Source of the DNA: Daphnia pulex
Taxonomy: Eukaryota > Arthropoda > Branchiopoda > Diplostraca > Daphniidae
Length of the DNA: 64,000 bases
Reading direction: 5' to 3'
Assembly (NCBI RefSeq): GCF_021134715.1
Contig: NC_060027.1
Coordinates: 6,324,001 to 6,388,000, forward strand
Both the position numbers and the translations under genes were made by a program. The notes below the pieces were generated by a model, which saw only the letters and a list, made by a program, of their open reading frames with translations, ran no database searches and had not been told where the DNA came from. Positions 36,401 to 48,757 of this stretch are shown here, piece by piece. Each line of letters opens with the position of its first letter. Position 1 is the stretch's first letter.

Positions 36401-36964
36401 GGGAATCCCAGTGGGAATACTTTGGCTCACGCTCCTTTAGTTTTTCTCATAGTTGGAAAATTGTGGTTGGAACTGGAATAAGGGAATGGGAACAGCCATT
36501 TGCTGAATTGTAACGGCTGCATTTAAATAGGAAGAATGGGTTTAAGCAGAAATTGAACCGAAGGAGAAACACATTCGACATTTAAACAAAAAATATCAAA
36601 TCATCAACTGCGTTTGCCTAAAAATGAATTAATAAGAGTTGTTTTACTCTTTTTCTTTTTACCACTGATAAACACAGTGACTTGAACTGAAAAAAAAACA
36701 GACAATATCCATGGTGTAAAGAATTTTTGTTTCGAAAGTAGGTTCCAAAAGAAATCAACGAAAAATTATTAGGGAAATGAAAGAAAATATTTACAGCTAC
36801 AGAGGGATCTTGCCAGCACTTACTATCCATTCCCATACTAGTAAAAAAAACTGTGCCGTATATCCGTAGATAGTTAGTTTTTCACTGGCTGAGGGGCAGC
36901 TGGGGGGTTAACTCTTAACGCGCTGGGAACTGCCAAGCTTACTGTCATCGGCAGCACACGGTCA

Positions 36965-37560
36965 GATCCGCGTTCGGCGACATCAGAATGAGAGATTCAA
37001 GAAAAATAATATCTATTACATTAAAAGAAGCGGACGAACGACTGTAAGTGTGTGGGGTGGTTTGTGGTTGGGTGGCTTGACGCCACTGTATCGCGTTCAA
37101 AATAATTTAAATTCAGCGCTACACATAACGAATATTTTAGAAGGAATTCTACTTACTTACATTCGCCAAGCATATTCACATGGGGAACCTGTCTTTTTTG
37201 TTCAGGACAAGTATTTATAACACAATAATAATAATCATAATGCAGATTACTAAATTTTTTATTATTTTATTAGTTCTTCTGTCCATAATTCGCGCACTAA
37301 CCGACAATGGTTAGCTGAACACCAGGAAATTTTGGCTCTCGATCGGCCCGTGAAAGGAGTGGGTATGAATTCCATCGAAAATGTGTGGGGTCATCTTGTT
37401 GTTGCCCTCAACAAATCGAGATATGAACAGGGATTGCCTTTTCACGCACGTGACGCAAATGAAGCTGACGAGTTATTCGCCCAAGTAAATTCTGAATGGC
37501 AAAAGTTAATTCGTAATGAAACGTATATCGAGAGCCTGATAGAAGTTATGCAACGATGAC
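36965..37560 (+). pseudogene. Tc1/mariner-type DDE transposase fragment
   Basis: Reading the plus strand gives NERFKKNNIYYIKRSGRTTV, then SVWGGLWLGGLTPLYRVQNN (the family's VMVWGG block), ILEGILLTYIRQAYSHG, and VFFVQD, where the first D of the family's QQDNAPCH motif is kept. After about 60 bp of non-homologous AT-rich sequence comes LALDRPVKGVGMNSIENVWG, matching the WPAKSPDLNPIENVW block. The third acidic position reads as N in the S-I-E-N-V-W context. The helix-turn-helix N-terminus is missing and the middle is interrupted, so it is inactive. CTTAAGGGATGGGCCAGCAAA at 37,656-37,676 (read on the minus strand) may be the right terminal inverted repeat. Confidence 0.8.
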
Positions 37561-37619
37561 TTCAAGAAGTAATCAATGAAGAAGGGGAGTGGACTAAATA
37601 TTGATCCTTGACTAAAACA

Positions 37620-39740
37620 ATGTAACAAATTTTTTTCCGCTAAAATAAAAAAAATTTGCTGGCCCATCCCTTAAGTTTATTTTCTTCCTTTCACAAGCTT
37701 AAGTAAACATACCGTAAAGGAATATTTGAAGCGGTAAAACTTGCAGGCGGTGTTCTACATATTTATGGAAGTGTACCACCTATACGCTCGGACTTTTCCA
37801 CCATTACGTCAATAGTGAAATCGCGACCGATATTATCCCTGTCAATTACTGTTTTTTTACAGTCTGGTGTAATTTTATGTTGTCATTTGTACTCTCAACC
37901 AGTAAATAATGAATAAATGAGATATGAGCAACGTGAAGTCTTAAATTATCAGAGCTGCAAACCAAACTGGGCAAGAAAAATTTCTTTTTCTTATAAGGCT
38001 CTCAGCCTCTCAAAGATGACGGTGTAGTAGTGTTAGGTACTGAGGAAGGTTAATTTAATGAAAATGTATGCACATTTTTTCTTTACCGAAACAATGCCGA
38101 AAGGGGTAGCACAGGAGGTTTCTAGGGGACCATGGGGATTTTTTTCAACACAAATTATTTATGAATGGTGGATCACACCCGTACGCCACACATAGCTTTT
38201 TGTTTGATTGCCACTAGCTGGTGTAAGGAGCGTGTCAGCTAGCCTAAGCTATATCCAAAATACAACTTGGTTTAAATCGATATAGACTAGATCTCTATGT
38301 AGAATAGCTTTTTCCTGTAGTTGTTTTAGCTATTTCTGTCGAAGCTAAATGTCTAAAATATTAACAAAAATTCTTGTTATAAAAATTATAACAAGGGACT
38401 GTTTGCAGCTAATTTTTACTTTGTCCTTATAAATTCCATCACATCATCTTCTTTTGGAGCTAAATTCAAATTAGTTGTGGATAAGACTTTTTCGAGTTTC
38501 CTTAGGCTACTTTTTTCAGTTCCCGATTAAAGTTTTAGATGAAAAGCATAAAATATATACAGTTCAGCTTATAAGTTTAGCGAAAAGCTTTATAAGCAAG
38601 CTCTGATCGGCAATGACTGCCTACCCAATTTTTAAAACCTACCTGTTACTTTTTGAGTTTTAACAACTCCTAAAATTACCACTTTTGACATTACCCTTTT
38701 CTCCCGCTAATCGCCTGCCCTTAAAGCATAAACATTGTTTTTTGGGTAAAAAAAAGTTGGGTTCCTGAGGGTTCAGGTCAGATTTGCATCAGCTTCGTGT
38801 TAGACTGCTGAAGCCCAGAGATACTTTCAAGGGACCTTTATTGATGGGAAAGAAGTACCAAATATTTACGGAAAATCAAAATAAAATATTCCCATGTCTT
38901 CGCTGTGGCTAGAGAAGTTCTTCGGGTCCCATCTGTCATTATTTCTTGTGAATGAACTTTTTCCAGAGGAAATTTGATTATAGAGCAATCCAGAGCATGT
39001 TTTACTCTTGATAAATTCGTTCTCTCTTTTATTTGGTACTAGTTGGCTCAAATGTCTTCAGCTTTTAGTGGTGTTATAATTGATCAACCTCAATAGCAAT
39101 AATCTCAGAATTTTTAGTATGAGTAAATTATCTACAAGAAGTTAAGGAATATTTCAAACTGTTTCATTATATTCATTTTGAAGCCATCGTTCTTCTCCTT
39201 CTTATCCCTTCCTCCTAACAATTCTCTCAACTAACAATAATAATAATTCTCTTTAAGAACGCTTACTTATTTCTTCATTTACCACCATATCTTCATGTTC
39301 AACTTCAAATAAGTACCAGAAGAGGGTGACTACATTAAAAACCTAATATACATTAATCAAGTTTAGAAGTGCGTATGACATGAAGGACAACCCAAATACA
39401 TAATGGTAATATCGGATTAGATTCTTGGCCCTGTCGTAAGATTATTCGGTTTGCTAACCATTAACCCCGCTTCAGCTATTATGACTAATATATCAACGAT
39501 AACTGGACCTGAGCTAATATGGTTTTTTGTTTGACGGTAAAAAAAGTACGCCCCCAACCACAGAAAATAACCATTTTCACACGTTTTGGGTAGAAACGCT
39601 ATATGCGCGAATGACAAAAGTCTTTATATCATCTCTTCACAAAAGATTTTGTTTTTTATGCGACGTAAAAATTTCGGATTCAAGCCTGAACGAAAGAGGA
39701 ATCAGGCAAGAGTCAACTGTTTCGGAAATAGGTAAACTGG
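37620..39740. other. No gene recognised
   Basis: AT-rich sequence between the mariner fragment and the Copia relic. It could hold degraded gag or protease of the latter, but no CCHC knuckle or protease DSG/DTG motif could be read in any frame. Confidence 0.4.
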
Positions 39741-39754
39741 ATCATTTTTGAACC

Positions 39755-41035
39755 AACCAGAAGTATGTTGCATGCAGCAGGGCTTTATCTTAAACTTTGG
39801 ACAGAGGCCAACAACAATGCTGTCTACATCAATAATCCAGATGTGCCAAAGAGACAGGAGGTGAAAACGCCCTACGAAATCTGGAAAGGCGTCAAACAAA
39901 CACTTTTTCGTCTTCGAGTATTTTAAGAAGACGCTTATTTTCATGTACTTAACGATGGTTATGTTTGATCCGAAGTTGGTATTATTTCAGGAGGAATTAT
40001 CTTCATGTAATAAAGGATGAACCATGTGAATGAAACCAATCAATGGCCAATGAATGAACAATGTTTGATAGGAAGGCGGTAAAGTGTGTGCTTTTAGAGT
40101 AATTTGAAATACAAACAGCTTTCAGACTGTTCCAGTCAGACAGAATCCAGTCAGAAAAGTAAGGATAAATTATTTAACGAAGAAAACATTTGTCTGGTGA
40201 ATCAAGAGTTTTCAACTTCTATGATCCTTTCAAGTCAAAACCCGGAGAGTGTGACTCTAATACCATAAAACGTGAAACCAGCTGAGCAAACCCAACCAAC
40301 CCAGACGGAAATGTTGTTTGAACTTTGAGATCAACCGTTTTCATAGCAGCTATCTTCTGACCTGGGCCAATTAACTGAAGCAAAAAAGCCTGAGCTGAAA
40401 CTATTGAACCAGTCACAATAGTGCAAAGGAAAGGGAAACAAGTCAGTTTTGTTAGGGAGAGGAAAATCTTCCTGGGCAATGAAACAGAAACAAATCTGAA
40501 CGTTTGATAGAACGAGTTTCAAACCAAAAAACTGTGCTGAAATGGCGGAAGTGGATTTAGAAGAACCAGAAACTGCTGAAGAAGCTATTAACTCATCCTA
40601 ATCAACAATATGAATGGAGACCCATGGATGAAAAATGCCTGTCGATTCTAAAGAATAAAACCTGGGACATATGCAGTTTGCCAGCAGGAAGAAGTGCGAT
40701 CAGAAAAAAATGGTTGTATAAAACTAAACCAGATGCTGAAACCGTATTCAAGGCAATAAGGCTCGTCATCATATATCTACAGTCCTGGAACTGACCACGA
40801 AAAGACGTACTCCTTAATTGTTAGACACGACTTGCTTCGGGCAATTCTTGCCATTGCAGACAGTGTAGCTCTTGAAATGATACAATTGAACGTAAAGACG
40901 TAAATACTCTATGGGAATTCTATATGGTTGAACTAACAGGATTTGAAATTGAAGGCCAAAGAATATGGTTTGTCGTCTCAATAAATCGTTTTATGGTCTA
41001 AAGCGAGCATCGCGTTTTGAAACCAAAAATTAAAT
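39755..41035 (+). pseudogene. Copia-type LTR retrotransposon relic (integrase end and reverse transcriptase start)
   Basis: The integrase C-terminal part is at 39,758-39,955: SMLHAAGLYLKLWTEANNNA, then KTPYEIWKGVKQTLFRLRVF, one stop, then EDAYFHV. The reverse transcriptase N-terminal part is at about 40,620-41,010: MDEKCLSILKNKTWDICSLP, then GRSAIRKKWLYKTKPDAETV, then (shifted) YSLIVRHDLLRAILAIAD, LTGFEIEGQRIWFVVSIN and a decayed SLYGLK equivalent. Order and spacing are those of Copia pol. Stops and frameshifts are frequent, and the YVDD active-site region and RNase H are absent. I found no LTRs. Minus-strand frames here are shadows. Confidence 0.83.
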
Positions 41036-41039
41036 AATT

Positions 41040-44000
41040 TTTTGGTGCAATACACGATATAGATATAGATAACTATATATAGCTTCATACGGCATAAGTC
41101 CCTATAGCTCTCATACTCTTACTGCCTGAAAGCTAGCGTAGGGCATAAACGCTCAACGAAATAATTGTAATTTATTTAAGTATGTTATCCGCATAATCGC
41201 AGCGTGATTATTAGATGATAAAAAATTCGCAGCTCTGAGGAAAAATGTCAATACTTCACTGCTTTCTTTAGAAGTACAAAATCCTCGCAATTTTTTCCCA
41301 ATTAGGATCCAGTAAAACTTTAAGGAATTCACGTATCTTGAACGTGATTATTTCAAAAGACAAGATAGGATCAGATTTGGTAATCTTCAAATACCAATCA
41401 GACTCCAAAAACCCGATCAGGTATGTGAAATTAAATTCAGACGGTGTGGTACATTTGGTTTTGGCGATAACCTAACAGTTTCCCATTTTTTCAAAAGATT
41501 CTATACAAGCTGTAGATTGAAAATTGTAAGGAAAGTTTTTCAATTTTTAAAACATTCTTTTTCTGCCCAGAAAAGCTTACAATTTTTAAAGAAAAAAACA
41601 TTTTTGTTCTTAAGCTCCTTTCATCATCTTCTTCTCAAACTTGAAATTAGTTTCTTAAAGCAATATTTTCAATCGTTTATTGATGTGGGAACGACATTAA
41701 AAGGGCAGATATGAAAGCGCTAGTGCAATGCAGCTTTCGTGCATTGCGTCATCATTTCCAAACAATTACAAGGTGCAGGTGTTCTAACCAGATCCAAAAC
41801 ATCGATGAGTTTATGCATATAATTCGATTTTTGTACTTTGATTATATCATTTTCTTTAGTTGTCTTTGGCTGATGAAAGTAAGGGTACTATGCGACGAGG
41901 AAAACAATTAAGTACGGCAGCGGACAGAGCAAGATCTTCTTCAAAGTCCAAACTCTGCTTGTGAATTCTTTTTCATGATAAATGTTCAACATTTTTACAT
42001 CTACTCCTTCTTCGTGGTTCAGGTTCAGCACTGGCTACGGCGAATGATAGGGACTAGCTAGTGGGCCAGTAGGACGAGATGAACTGAACAGCCGACGATA
42101 GAAGTTCCAGCTGACGAACTTAAGAGCCGGACAAACTGGACCGTATGGAACGGAATACCAGCTGATGGGCTATCAAGCCGGACAATTTCGCCATTTGCTG
42201 TTCTTTACTCTCGTTATGAAGTTAAACAATATTCCACTCCATAAGAGATCTTATCCAACATTAAGAATTATGAAACACCTTTGAAAAATATATTCTAACG
42301 ATGTTGTTTTACCTAGTTACTTTCCATAAACGGCATCATCAAGAACGAGAAAGGATATCTTATCTTGCCTCTGTTACACTAATGTTTTGTCGCATAACCA
42401 GAAGAAGAGCTATCAATTACGTCGTGTGTTTCCATAAACTAACGGTATAATAAAAGCAAATTACATATTTTTAATATCTGCTTATTATTCTCTACATTTA
42501 TTTAGAAAATAATGCCTCTTCTACTATTACTTACGGACTTCGAGCGATCTTTTTTTTGGTTGCAGTTCGTAAAATTTTTGCTGTATCCATTTAGGTTGCA
42601 ATTTTTCGTTGGTGCCATGCATTAATGAAAAACAATTTCAATTCAAACTGACCCCAGAGTACAACTAATAAAAGGGTCCAAATCCTGTCCGTGACTTCAT
42701 ATTTAGACTGCTATACTGGAATCATGGAAGATTTTGTACCCTTCGTACATTAGATATGCAACGAAAAAAGGGCAATCACAATCTGGGCTGTCGAGTAAAA
42801 GTAATATGTAATGGCTTTATTGAAATATTCAACTGGTGCCTATACACATATAATAAATACACATAATAACATACATATAAATAAGTAAGTAAACAATTTA
42901 CTCTAATAGCAATGAAATGACTTTAACAAAAGATCAGCAAGTAAACAATTTACTGTAATATAAATTAAATCAAATAAGAGATAAAAAATACCATGCATCT
43001 AAGATTAGGAATGGGCTTAGCTTAACTAAATTTCTAATAAAGGGGTCTTACACCCAATCAAGCACATGAAATGCACTCTATAAATATATACATTATATAT
43101 ACATTAGCATATTATAACGGAATATAATCCACTGGGGTTGAATGATACACTAACACTGTGATCAAAAAAATAAAACTGAATTGAGAGGAGAAGATAAATA
43201 ACACACTAAAGAGAAACACGATCCAAGATATTCGCGAGTTTACGTGATTGTGGATAACATCACCTCCATGTCCTGATTCTCTGGCTCGTCACCCTTCTAG
43301 TCTTCTCTCTCACCCCCCTCTTGCTAACCACCATACGCCTTCTTCCATTGCGCGAGTGCACAACACCTATCATAAACTAATACAATATAGCATTTTAAGA
43401 TAACTCGCCTGAATGCAGAGTAAAACAGTTTACAGATATGGAGACACAAAAAAACAAATATACGGAAAGCGTGATAGATTTAAATCAGGAAACCATAAAT
43501 ACGACGAATTGGCTTCGCACTGACCAAAAGACTGGAGAAAAGTTTGACAGTGAAAGCTTTGATTAGGATCGACTGACAATCTTTCTTTGCCGCCAACATA
43601 TGAAATCTCACGGTATAAAAGATAGACGATGATTCAATATCCATAAAACCAAAAAGAGGACATGCCACAAATGAAACTAAAACGGTCTCCCGCTTGAAGA
43701 AGCAATCAGTCCTACAATGCTGATTCAGCGTCCATCGATTCAGTTCTCTTTAAAAACTGAGCACCGAATTAACGTTTTATGCATGGTAAATCGTTAAAGT
43801 AAAATACAAATCAAAATTTATGTGTATAATTAACATAACATAAGCTCAGCACAATGTTTCTATTAGCAACGGTCCATAGATTTTTTCCATGAATTCTTAT
43901 CAAAGTTGAATTGAGACATTGCCCATGTTAGTCGTATGTGGTGCTTAGATAGTTATCTGGATCGCCCGCTGGATCTCACCAGATATTTCATAAATCCCTA

Positions 44001-44440
44001 CTCAAACTAGAGAAAAATAAAAAAATATATTGATGAAGGCACAAAATCACGTCAACAAACTAGACCTATGCCCCAAAAGCATCTCAATCCTTTCCGCATT
44101 AATAAAGGACATCAATATAGACCGTTAAAACTTCAAAGATGACCCATTCACGTAACCCTAACAGAAAATCGCACCAAATGGTTCATTTCCCCTTACAAAA
44201 TTTCCTGGTTCCCTATATCTCATGATAAAGCAATTTTCCGATCAACAAAAACAACAATTGATATTCGCCACGTAATTAAAACAAGTCTCATTCTCGGTTC
44301 TGAAACCCTATACCGATCACTAAGTCAAACTCCAATCTGTAACCTGTGCCTTTATCTTCCCAATGTACTCAAATTGGAAGTCCTATATCCTTTTCTACTC
44401 GACATCTGGAACCTGATGATAGGTTTTATGACGCCTGATA
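41040..44440. other. No gene recognised
   Basis: AT-rich sequence. AGTAAACAATTTACT occurs twice (about 42,888 and 42,949) as a small duplication. AGCTGACGAAC and ACCAGCTGATGGGC near 42,110-42,170 resemble the short repeats at 9036-9100. No protein motif was found. Confidence 0.4.
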
Positions 44441-44444
44441 CTGA

Positions 44445-44525
44445 TACTCTAAGCCACGGTGGCATCTCAGGCGATAAACTGGCTGACAAGTTAACCAAAG
44501 ATGTTGAAAACATCCAATCCACACA
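44445..44525 (+). pseudogene. Older LINE RNase H fragment, target of the nested LINE
   Basis: LSHGGISGDKLADKLTKDV (44,449-44,505) matches the SHVGIPGNExAD...AK motif of RNase H domains in I/R1/Jockey-type LINEs. The frame continues across the downstream target duplication (from 45,634) as KLIQQQPDRS, so the younger LINE split this older one. Confidence 0.6.
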
Positions 44526-45633
44526 ACATATCCAATAATAATAATCCAACATAATCCAAACATCCAATACATTCATCTCAATCTAGTCGCTAAAGAAGCA
44601 GAAGGTATTGACCTCGCAAAAGAAGCAGCAAAAGCTGTCCTCGATCTTGGCTCTCAAGTAACTAAAGATCAACCCTGGTCAATAGAGCTTCTCAAAGATA
44701 AGATCAGGACGGAAATTCAAAAGCTGTGGAGTGACGAATGGGCCGGCAGCAAAACAGGAACACACACAAGAAGATTTTTCCCGCGACCATCGGACGCCAG
44801 CTGCCTAAATGGAAGCTACATACATCAGGAAATAACCCAAGTCCTAACGGGGCATTGCAGACTAAATCACCATCTCCATCTCATCAAAACAACCTCATCA
44901 CCGCAGTGTGAGTGTGGCCATGGCGACGAAACAGTGGAACATTTTCTGTTCCACTGTGCACGATACGCAAGTCAAAGATCACACCTCATCCAGGCGTGCT
45001 TAAGCAGCAACAAAGCGTTTCCACCATCGCTAGAGGACATCCCAAAGTTCCGGCACATATGGAAAGAGTTTAAAGACTTCATCCTGAAGACCGAAAGGTT
45101 AAAAATAAAAATATGTAGTACCGCCCAAAGTCTCAGATCGCAACAAACATAAAGCCCATCACAAATCTTAACTTTTCTCTCTTCGCAACATTCTTAACTT
45201 CTCAGCTCGCAACAAACATAAAGCCCACCACGAATATTAGTCTTACCCGTCACTAGCGAATCAAACAAATGCCCACCAAGCCATTGCCTTTCCCAGCTCG
45301 TCTGCTCTCGTTCTGCCCTCGTTCTCTTCCTTCTCTCTTCTACGTCTTCTTGCCGGTCTTACCTTCTCCCTGTCACTCGTCAATGCGCAAAACCTATACG
45401 ATATCTCTTAAATGATTTCTTGCTCCTTCTTTTATGACTTCAAAACCTCTGTACTAACGTGCTGTTTTATTCTGCTCCCGTATAGTTTTAAACTGATTGT
45501 ATAGCTTTGTAATAATTTTATATGTTAAGCATGGCGACACATGAGCACTGTAACTGTATGGTCTGAGCTAAGGCAACACTCAAAACTGAGTAGGCCTTTC
45601 AATAAAAAAAAAAAAAAAAATCCAATCCACACA
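44512..45633 (+). mobile_element. 5'-truncated non-LTR retrotransposon (LINE) with 14-bp target duplication
   Basis: ATCCAATCCACACA occurs at both edges (44,512-44,525 and 45,620-45,633). The right copy directly follows a poly-A tail preceded by AATAAA (45,600-45,619). Between them lies the end of an ORF2 (about 44,583-45,152): an RNase H tail (LVAKEAEGIDLAKEAAKA), then a C-terminal zinc knuckle, CECGHGDETVEHFLFHC, of the CxC...H...C type found in I/R1/Jockey-clade elements, and a 450-bp 3' UTR. The frame is open from the truncation to a stop at 45,152, so the insertion is comparatively young. Reverse transcriptase and endonuclease are missing because of 5' truncation. Confidence 0.88.
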
Positions 45634-46373
45634 GAAACTGATTCAACAACAGCCCGACCGTTCCTGAAACTATGTAATTGTAAAAAAAATGGTAAAAAAA
45701 AACAGATCTAAATAAATGTGCTATGCAACCTCCAAAACCAAACTGAGCATAGGAAAATTGTATCACCATTTATCATCAGTATCATCATATAAAATTTACT
45801 TTATTCGGTTATTACCTACCTTTAGCAAACTCAGCTCACAAAAAGATTTGGAGAATGGAGACAAATTGTTATCCCAATGGAATTCAGCTTGACAAGTATA
45901 AAAATATTTTCTCTTCCTTTTTCTGGCTGTTTCGATCCATCCATAAGCACTTTTCTTCACACACTTCTTGTCTCTTCTACGAAAATTTTTCATTGTAGAT
46001 AATAGGTAATTTCAATAAATTAGTCAATTATCATTTTTTATTAACATTTTTAGTATCGATGCAAAATTTGGTTAGTTATAATGCTGCCATCTGATTTATG
46101 AAAATATTTTATGTCACTACCACAGGCTAATTACTTATAGTTGTGATATAATTGTTTTATCTAATCTAAAAACAGGAAAGAACTAAGAAAATACAGATGA
46201 CGAATTACTCCATTAAATTTACAATGAGCTGATAAACCCCGTCAAGAAAGGTAGAAAAAAGAATATAGATGATTAATTGTATAGCAAAAAAATGGTTTTT
46301 GCTTGTACAGAAAAAAAGAATTCTTGCTGATTTTTACGTTACGGGACTTCAAAAGCCAGTCTTAGTTATTGTA

Positions 46374-47202
46374 GGGGAGACCGGACCCATCTTGGACAGT
46401 CGCGGTTTTTCCCGCATATCTCCCGACCCCCTTAGGCAAAAGAGTTTTTTTTTTGGCTAAGGTCATTCTTTAGCCTTGCCCCCACCCCCTTGATTTTTTT
46501 AAAATGTGTAACTTTAAAATTTAAGAACTTACATTGATTTCCATTTTTCAGTGTTTTTTTACCGATCCGGGGTGACATTAGACAGGGGCCTGTACCAAGT
46601 TGGACAGGGTATTAAAAGAGGGATAGTATGAATTAAAAATTATGAAAAAATCAGGAAATGTAGATGGTAATGTAGTTTAACCCCAAACAAATTTTGGAAA
46701 TTATATCTTTAAAACTGAAAAAGTTTTCTTAGGGAAAGAATTACAACTTTTAAATGGGGTAAAAAATGTAGGTGGCGCTGAAGTCCATATATTGCCCATT
46801 GTCCAATATTACCCCTTGGAACTGCCCAAAATGGCCTCAAAATCATTCCCCCCGCAAATTCATTAATTGTGGGTACACCAAAGCACCTAAAAATAATTTT
46901 CTTACACACAATTGTAAAGGATAAACTGTTTTACACACTGATGTGTTTAAAAAAATTTTTACTCAAACAAACTTGGAGCAAGATCAATAATTCGGGTGAA
47001 AAATTTTGCAATAATTTATCGTGTTTTTTTCTTCCTCCTATAACTCCCGTTCTACTGTCGGGAAATTAATTAAACTACACAGGATCCAGCATCATTACAT
47101 CTAGAACAATTCGTGTGAAATCTAGAATTTTAAAGCAATTTTTACTATATTTTAAGACACTGTCCAACTTGGAACAGTGTCCAACAAGGGTCCGGTCTCC
47201 CC
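46374..47202. mobile_element. MITE with GGGGAGACCGGACCC terminal inverted repeats and TA target duplication
   Basis: The left end (from 46,374, GGGGAGACCGGACCCATCTT) is an inverted match to the right end (to 47,202). TA flanks both sides (46,372-46,373 and 47,203-47,204). Just inside, TTGGACAG-type blocks recur in inverted orientation (46,388-46,395 and 47,161-47,185). TA duplication points to the Tc1/mariner superfamily. The 829-bp interior has no transposase. Confidence 0.85.
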
Positions 47203-47209
47203 TACTTTC

Positions 47210-48757
47210 TTTGTCTATTTCTGCAACGACATCTCTGATATGGGGAGACAGGAAAGATGCCAATTTATGATGAACAACTTTCTTAATCGCATGGTTATCA
47301 AAGCAGAGTAGAGTGTTTCCTGATTAATTTTAAAAATTATGCGAATCAGTAATCGGATAGGTTGTATTCAATAACTAAAAATGAGAAGAAAGTCTTTTCT
47401 TAGACAAGATGCATCATGCTTTGGCCATATGCTCTTGAATAGAAAAGACTGCAGTCTTTCTCTACATTTTTTCCAATTCGATACTATTTTGAATAAATCT
47501 TTTACGATAAGGTAATTGATGTCATGAATCAAACTGACTAGCGCGTATTCGCGATGAAATCTTTATTCTCATATAGGGACGAAGAGAAGGAGAATGTAGT
47601 GGGAAAAAGCAATTATTTTTTATACTTTTTGACGTAGAATTGTCTCGTTAATGTAAAACAAAATATCTCAAATGATAAGAATTTATTAAATCTAGTCAAA
47701 CCTAAAATTAATAGATGCGCAAATGAAGATCGCAAAACAATTTATTCACTCTTGACTTTGTTAATTGTGAAGATATGAAACCAGAGATAAGGAGATGGGA
47801 CACCTGATAGGGAATGCCGCCATGACACTTTTTGTCGCACCATCTAGCGGCTAATGCCCGCCCTTCATCATTAGCAGCCGAATTCCCAGCAATTCTGGCC
47901 CCGGCTGATTTGAAGTTTCAATGGAAACCAGTGGAGGACTTGAATAGGTTATGTTGCCAATCCCCCCCCCCCTTTAGTTAACCTGAGCCATACCATACCA
48001 TACGAACCCATGATTTCCCTTCTTCATTCAAGTCAACGCTGGTCTAGTGATCAGCAGTCCGGACTGTAATTCGGAAGAATTGAGATTCGAATTTCGGTTA
48101 AGTAAAATTCAAAAATTTCGGAAAAATTGAAATTTTTAAAATTGAAAAGGACACCCCCATCAATTACTGCTATATCTTGTGGCCATATGTTTCATGGAAT
48201 TAGTCAATGTTTTGGCTAATAGACCACCGAACCAGTAGCCCAACCATTTACTAATTAGTTGCAACACGTAGATTGTAGCCGCATGGAATTGTAGTGAATA
48301 AAGCTGTTGTGCTTTTAAATTTTTAAAAGCTACACATTTTTAGTCCCTCCCCCCTCCCGCTTGACTCCTCCTTCTGGCCGGCTTGGACAGCACGTCAGCC
48401 CGTAAAACTCAAAACTTTGAACGCGTTTTACGGGCACTCACGCTCATTTTTTGCACACGCTAAACCCCATATTGAAAATTATCAGCGTGAAAAAAATTAC
48501 AACGCTGTATCAATCGTTTTTCGATAGCAGAAAACTTGTCTTGCTAGGGAAGAGCCCCACGCTATTGAACAGCTATAGACTAGCTCGACAATTTTTAAAA
48601 TAAACCAGACAAAAAAGAATTTTCTGAAATTTTAATAGCGTTTTCTTATAAATACAAATAGCATATAGACGATTTCTAAAAAGCCCACAAAACAAAGAGA
48701 AAACAAATACACACCACAAAACTAAACTAAATCGTCATTTTACGAAAGAACAACCAG
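47210..48757. other. Spacer downstream of CEP131; SINE-like head, no gene
   Basis: This holds the SINE-like sequence at 48,040 and a CATCTAGCGG motif at 47,841-47,850 similar to that at 1201. The rest is non-coding by eye. Confidence 0.45.
48040..48100 (+). repeat. tRNA-derived SINE-like head
   Basis: TGGTCTAGTGATCAGCAGTC serves as an A-box segment and GAGATTCGAATTTCGG as a B-box. The interval holds GGACTGTAATTCGG, an anticodon-arm-like hairpin. It resembles the copies at 3774 and 10,233 but is closer to a real tRNA layout. The lack of a closing acceptor stem argues against a functional tRNA. Confidence 0.5.

Larger units (their letters stand above)
28010..36950. other. Long stretch with no gene recognised
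   Basis: Apart from the hairpin at 28,579-28,644, a tRNA-like stretch near 29,625-29,675 and simple repeats (GA run at 30,222-30,237, G run at 33,449-33,467), I see nothing I can name. The longest frames (31,829-31,431 minus; 33,104-33,511 plus) have no recognisable motif and no codon regularity. A block at 36,120-36,240 reads DSYLAEFVTKAKEELTRTGL in one frame and looks coding-like, but it is isolated and has no known family. Confidence 0.4.
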
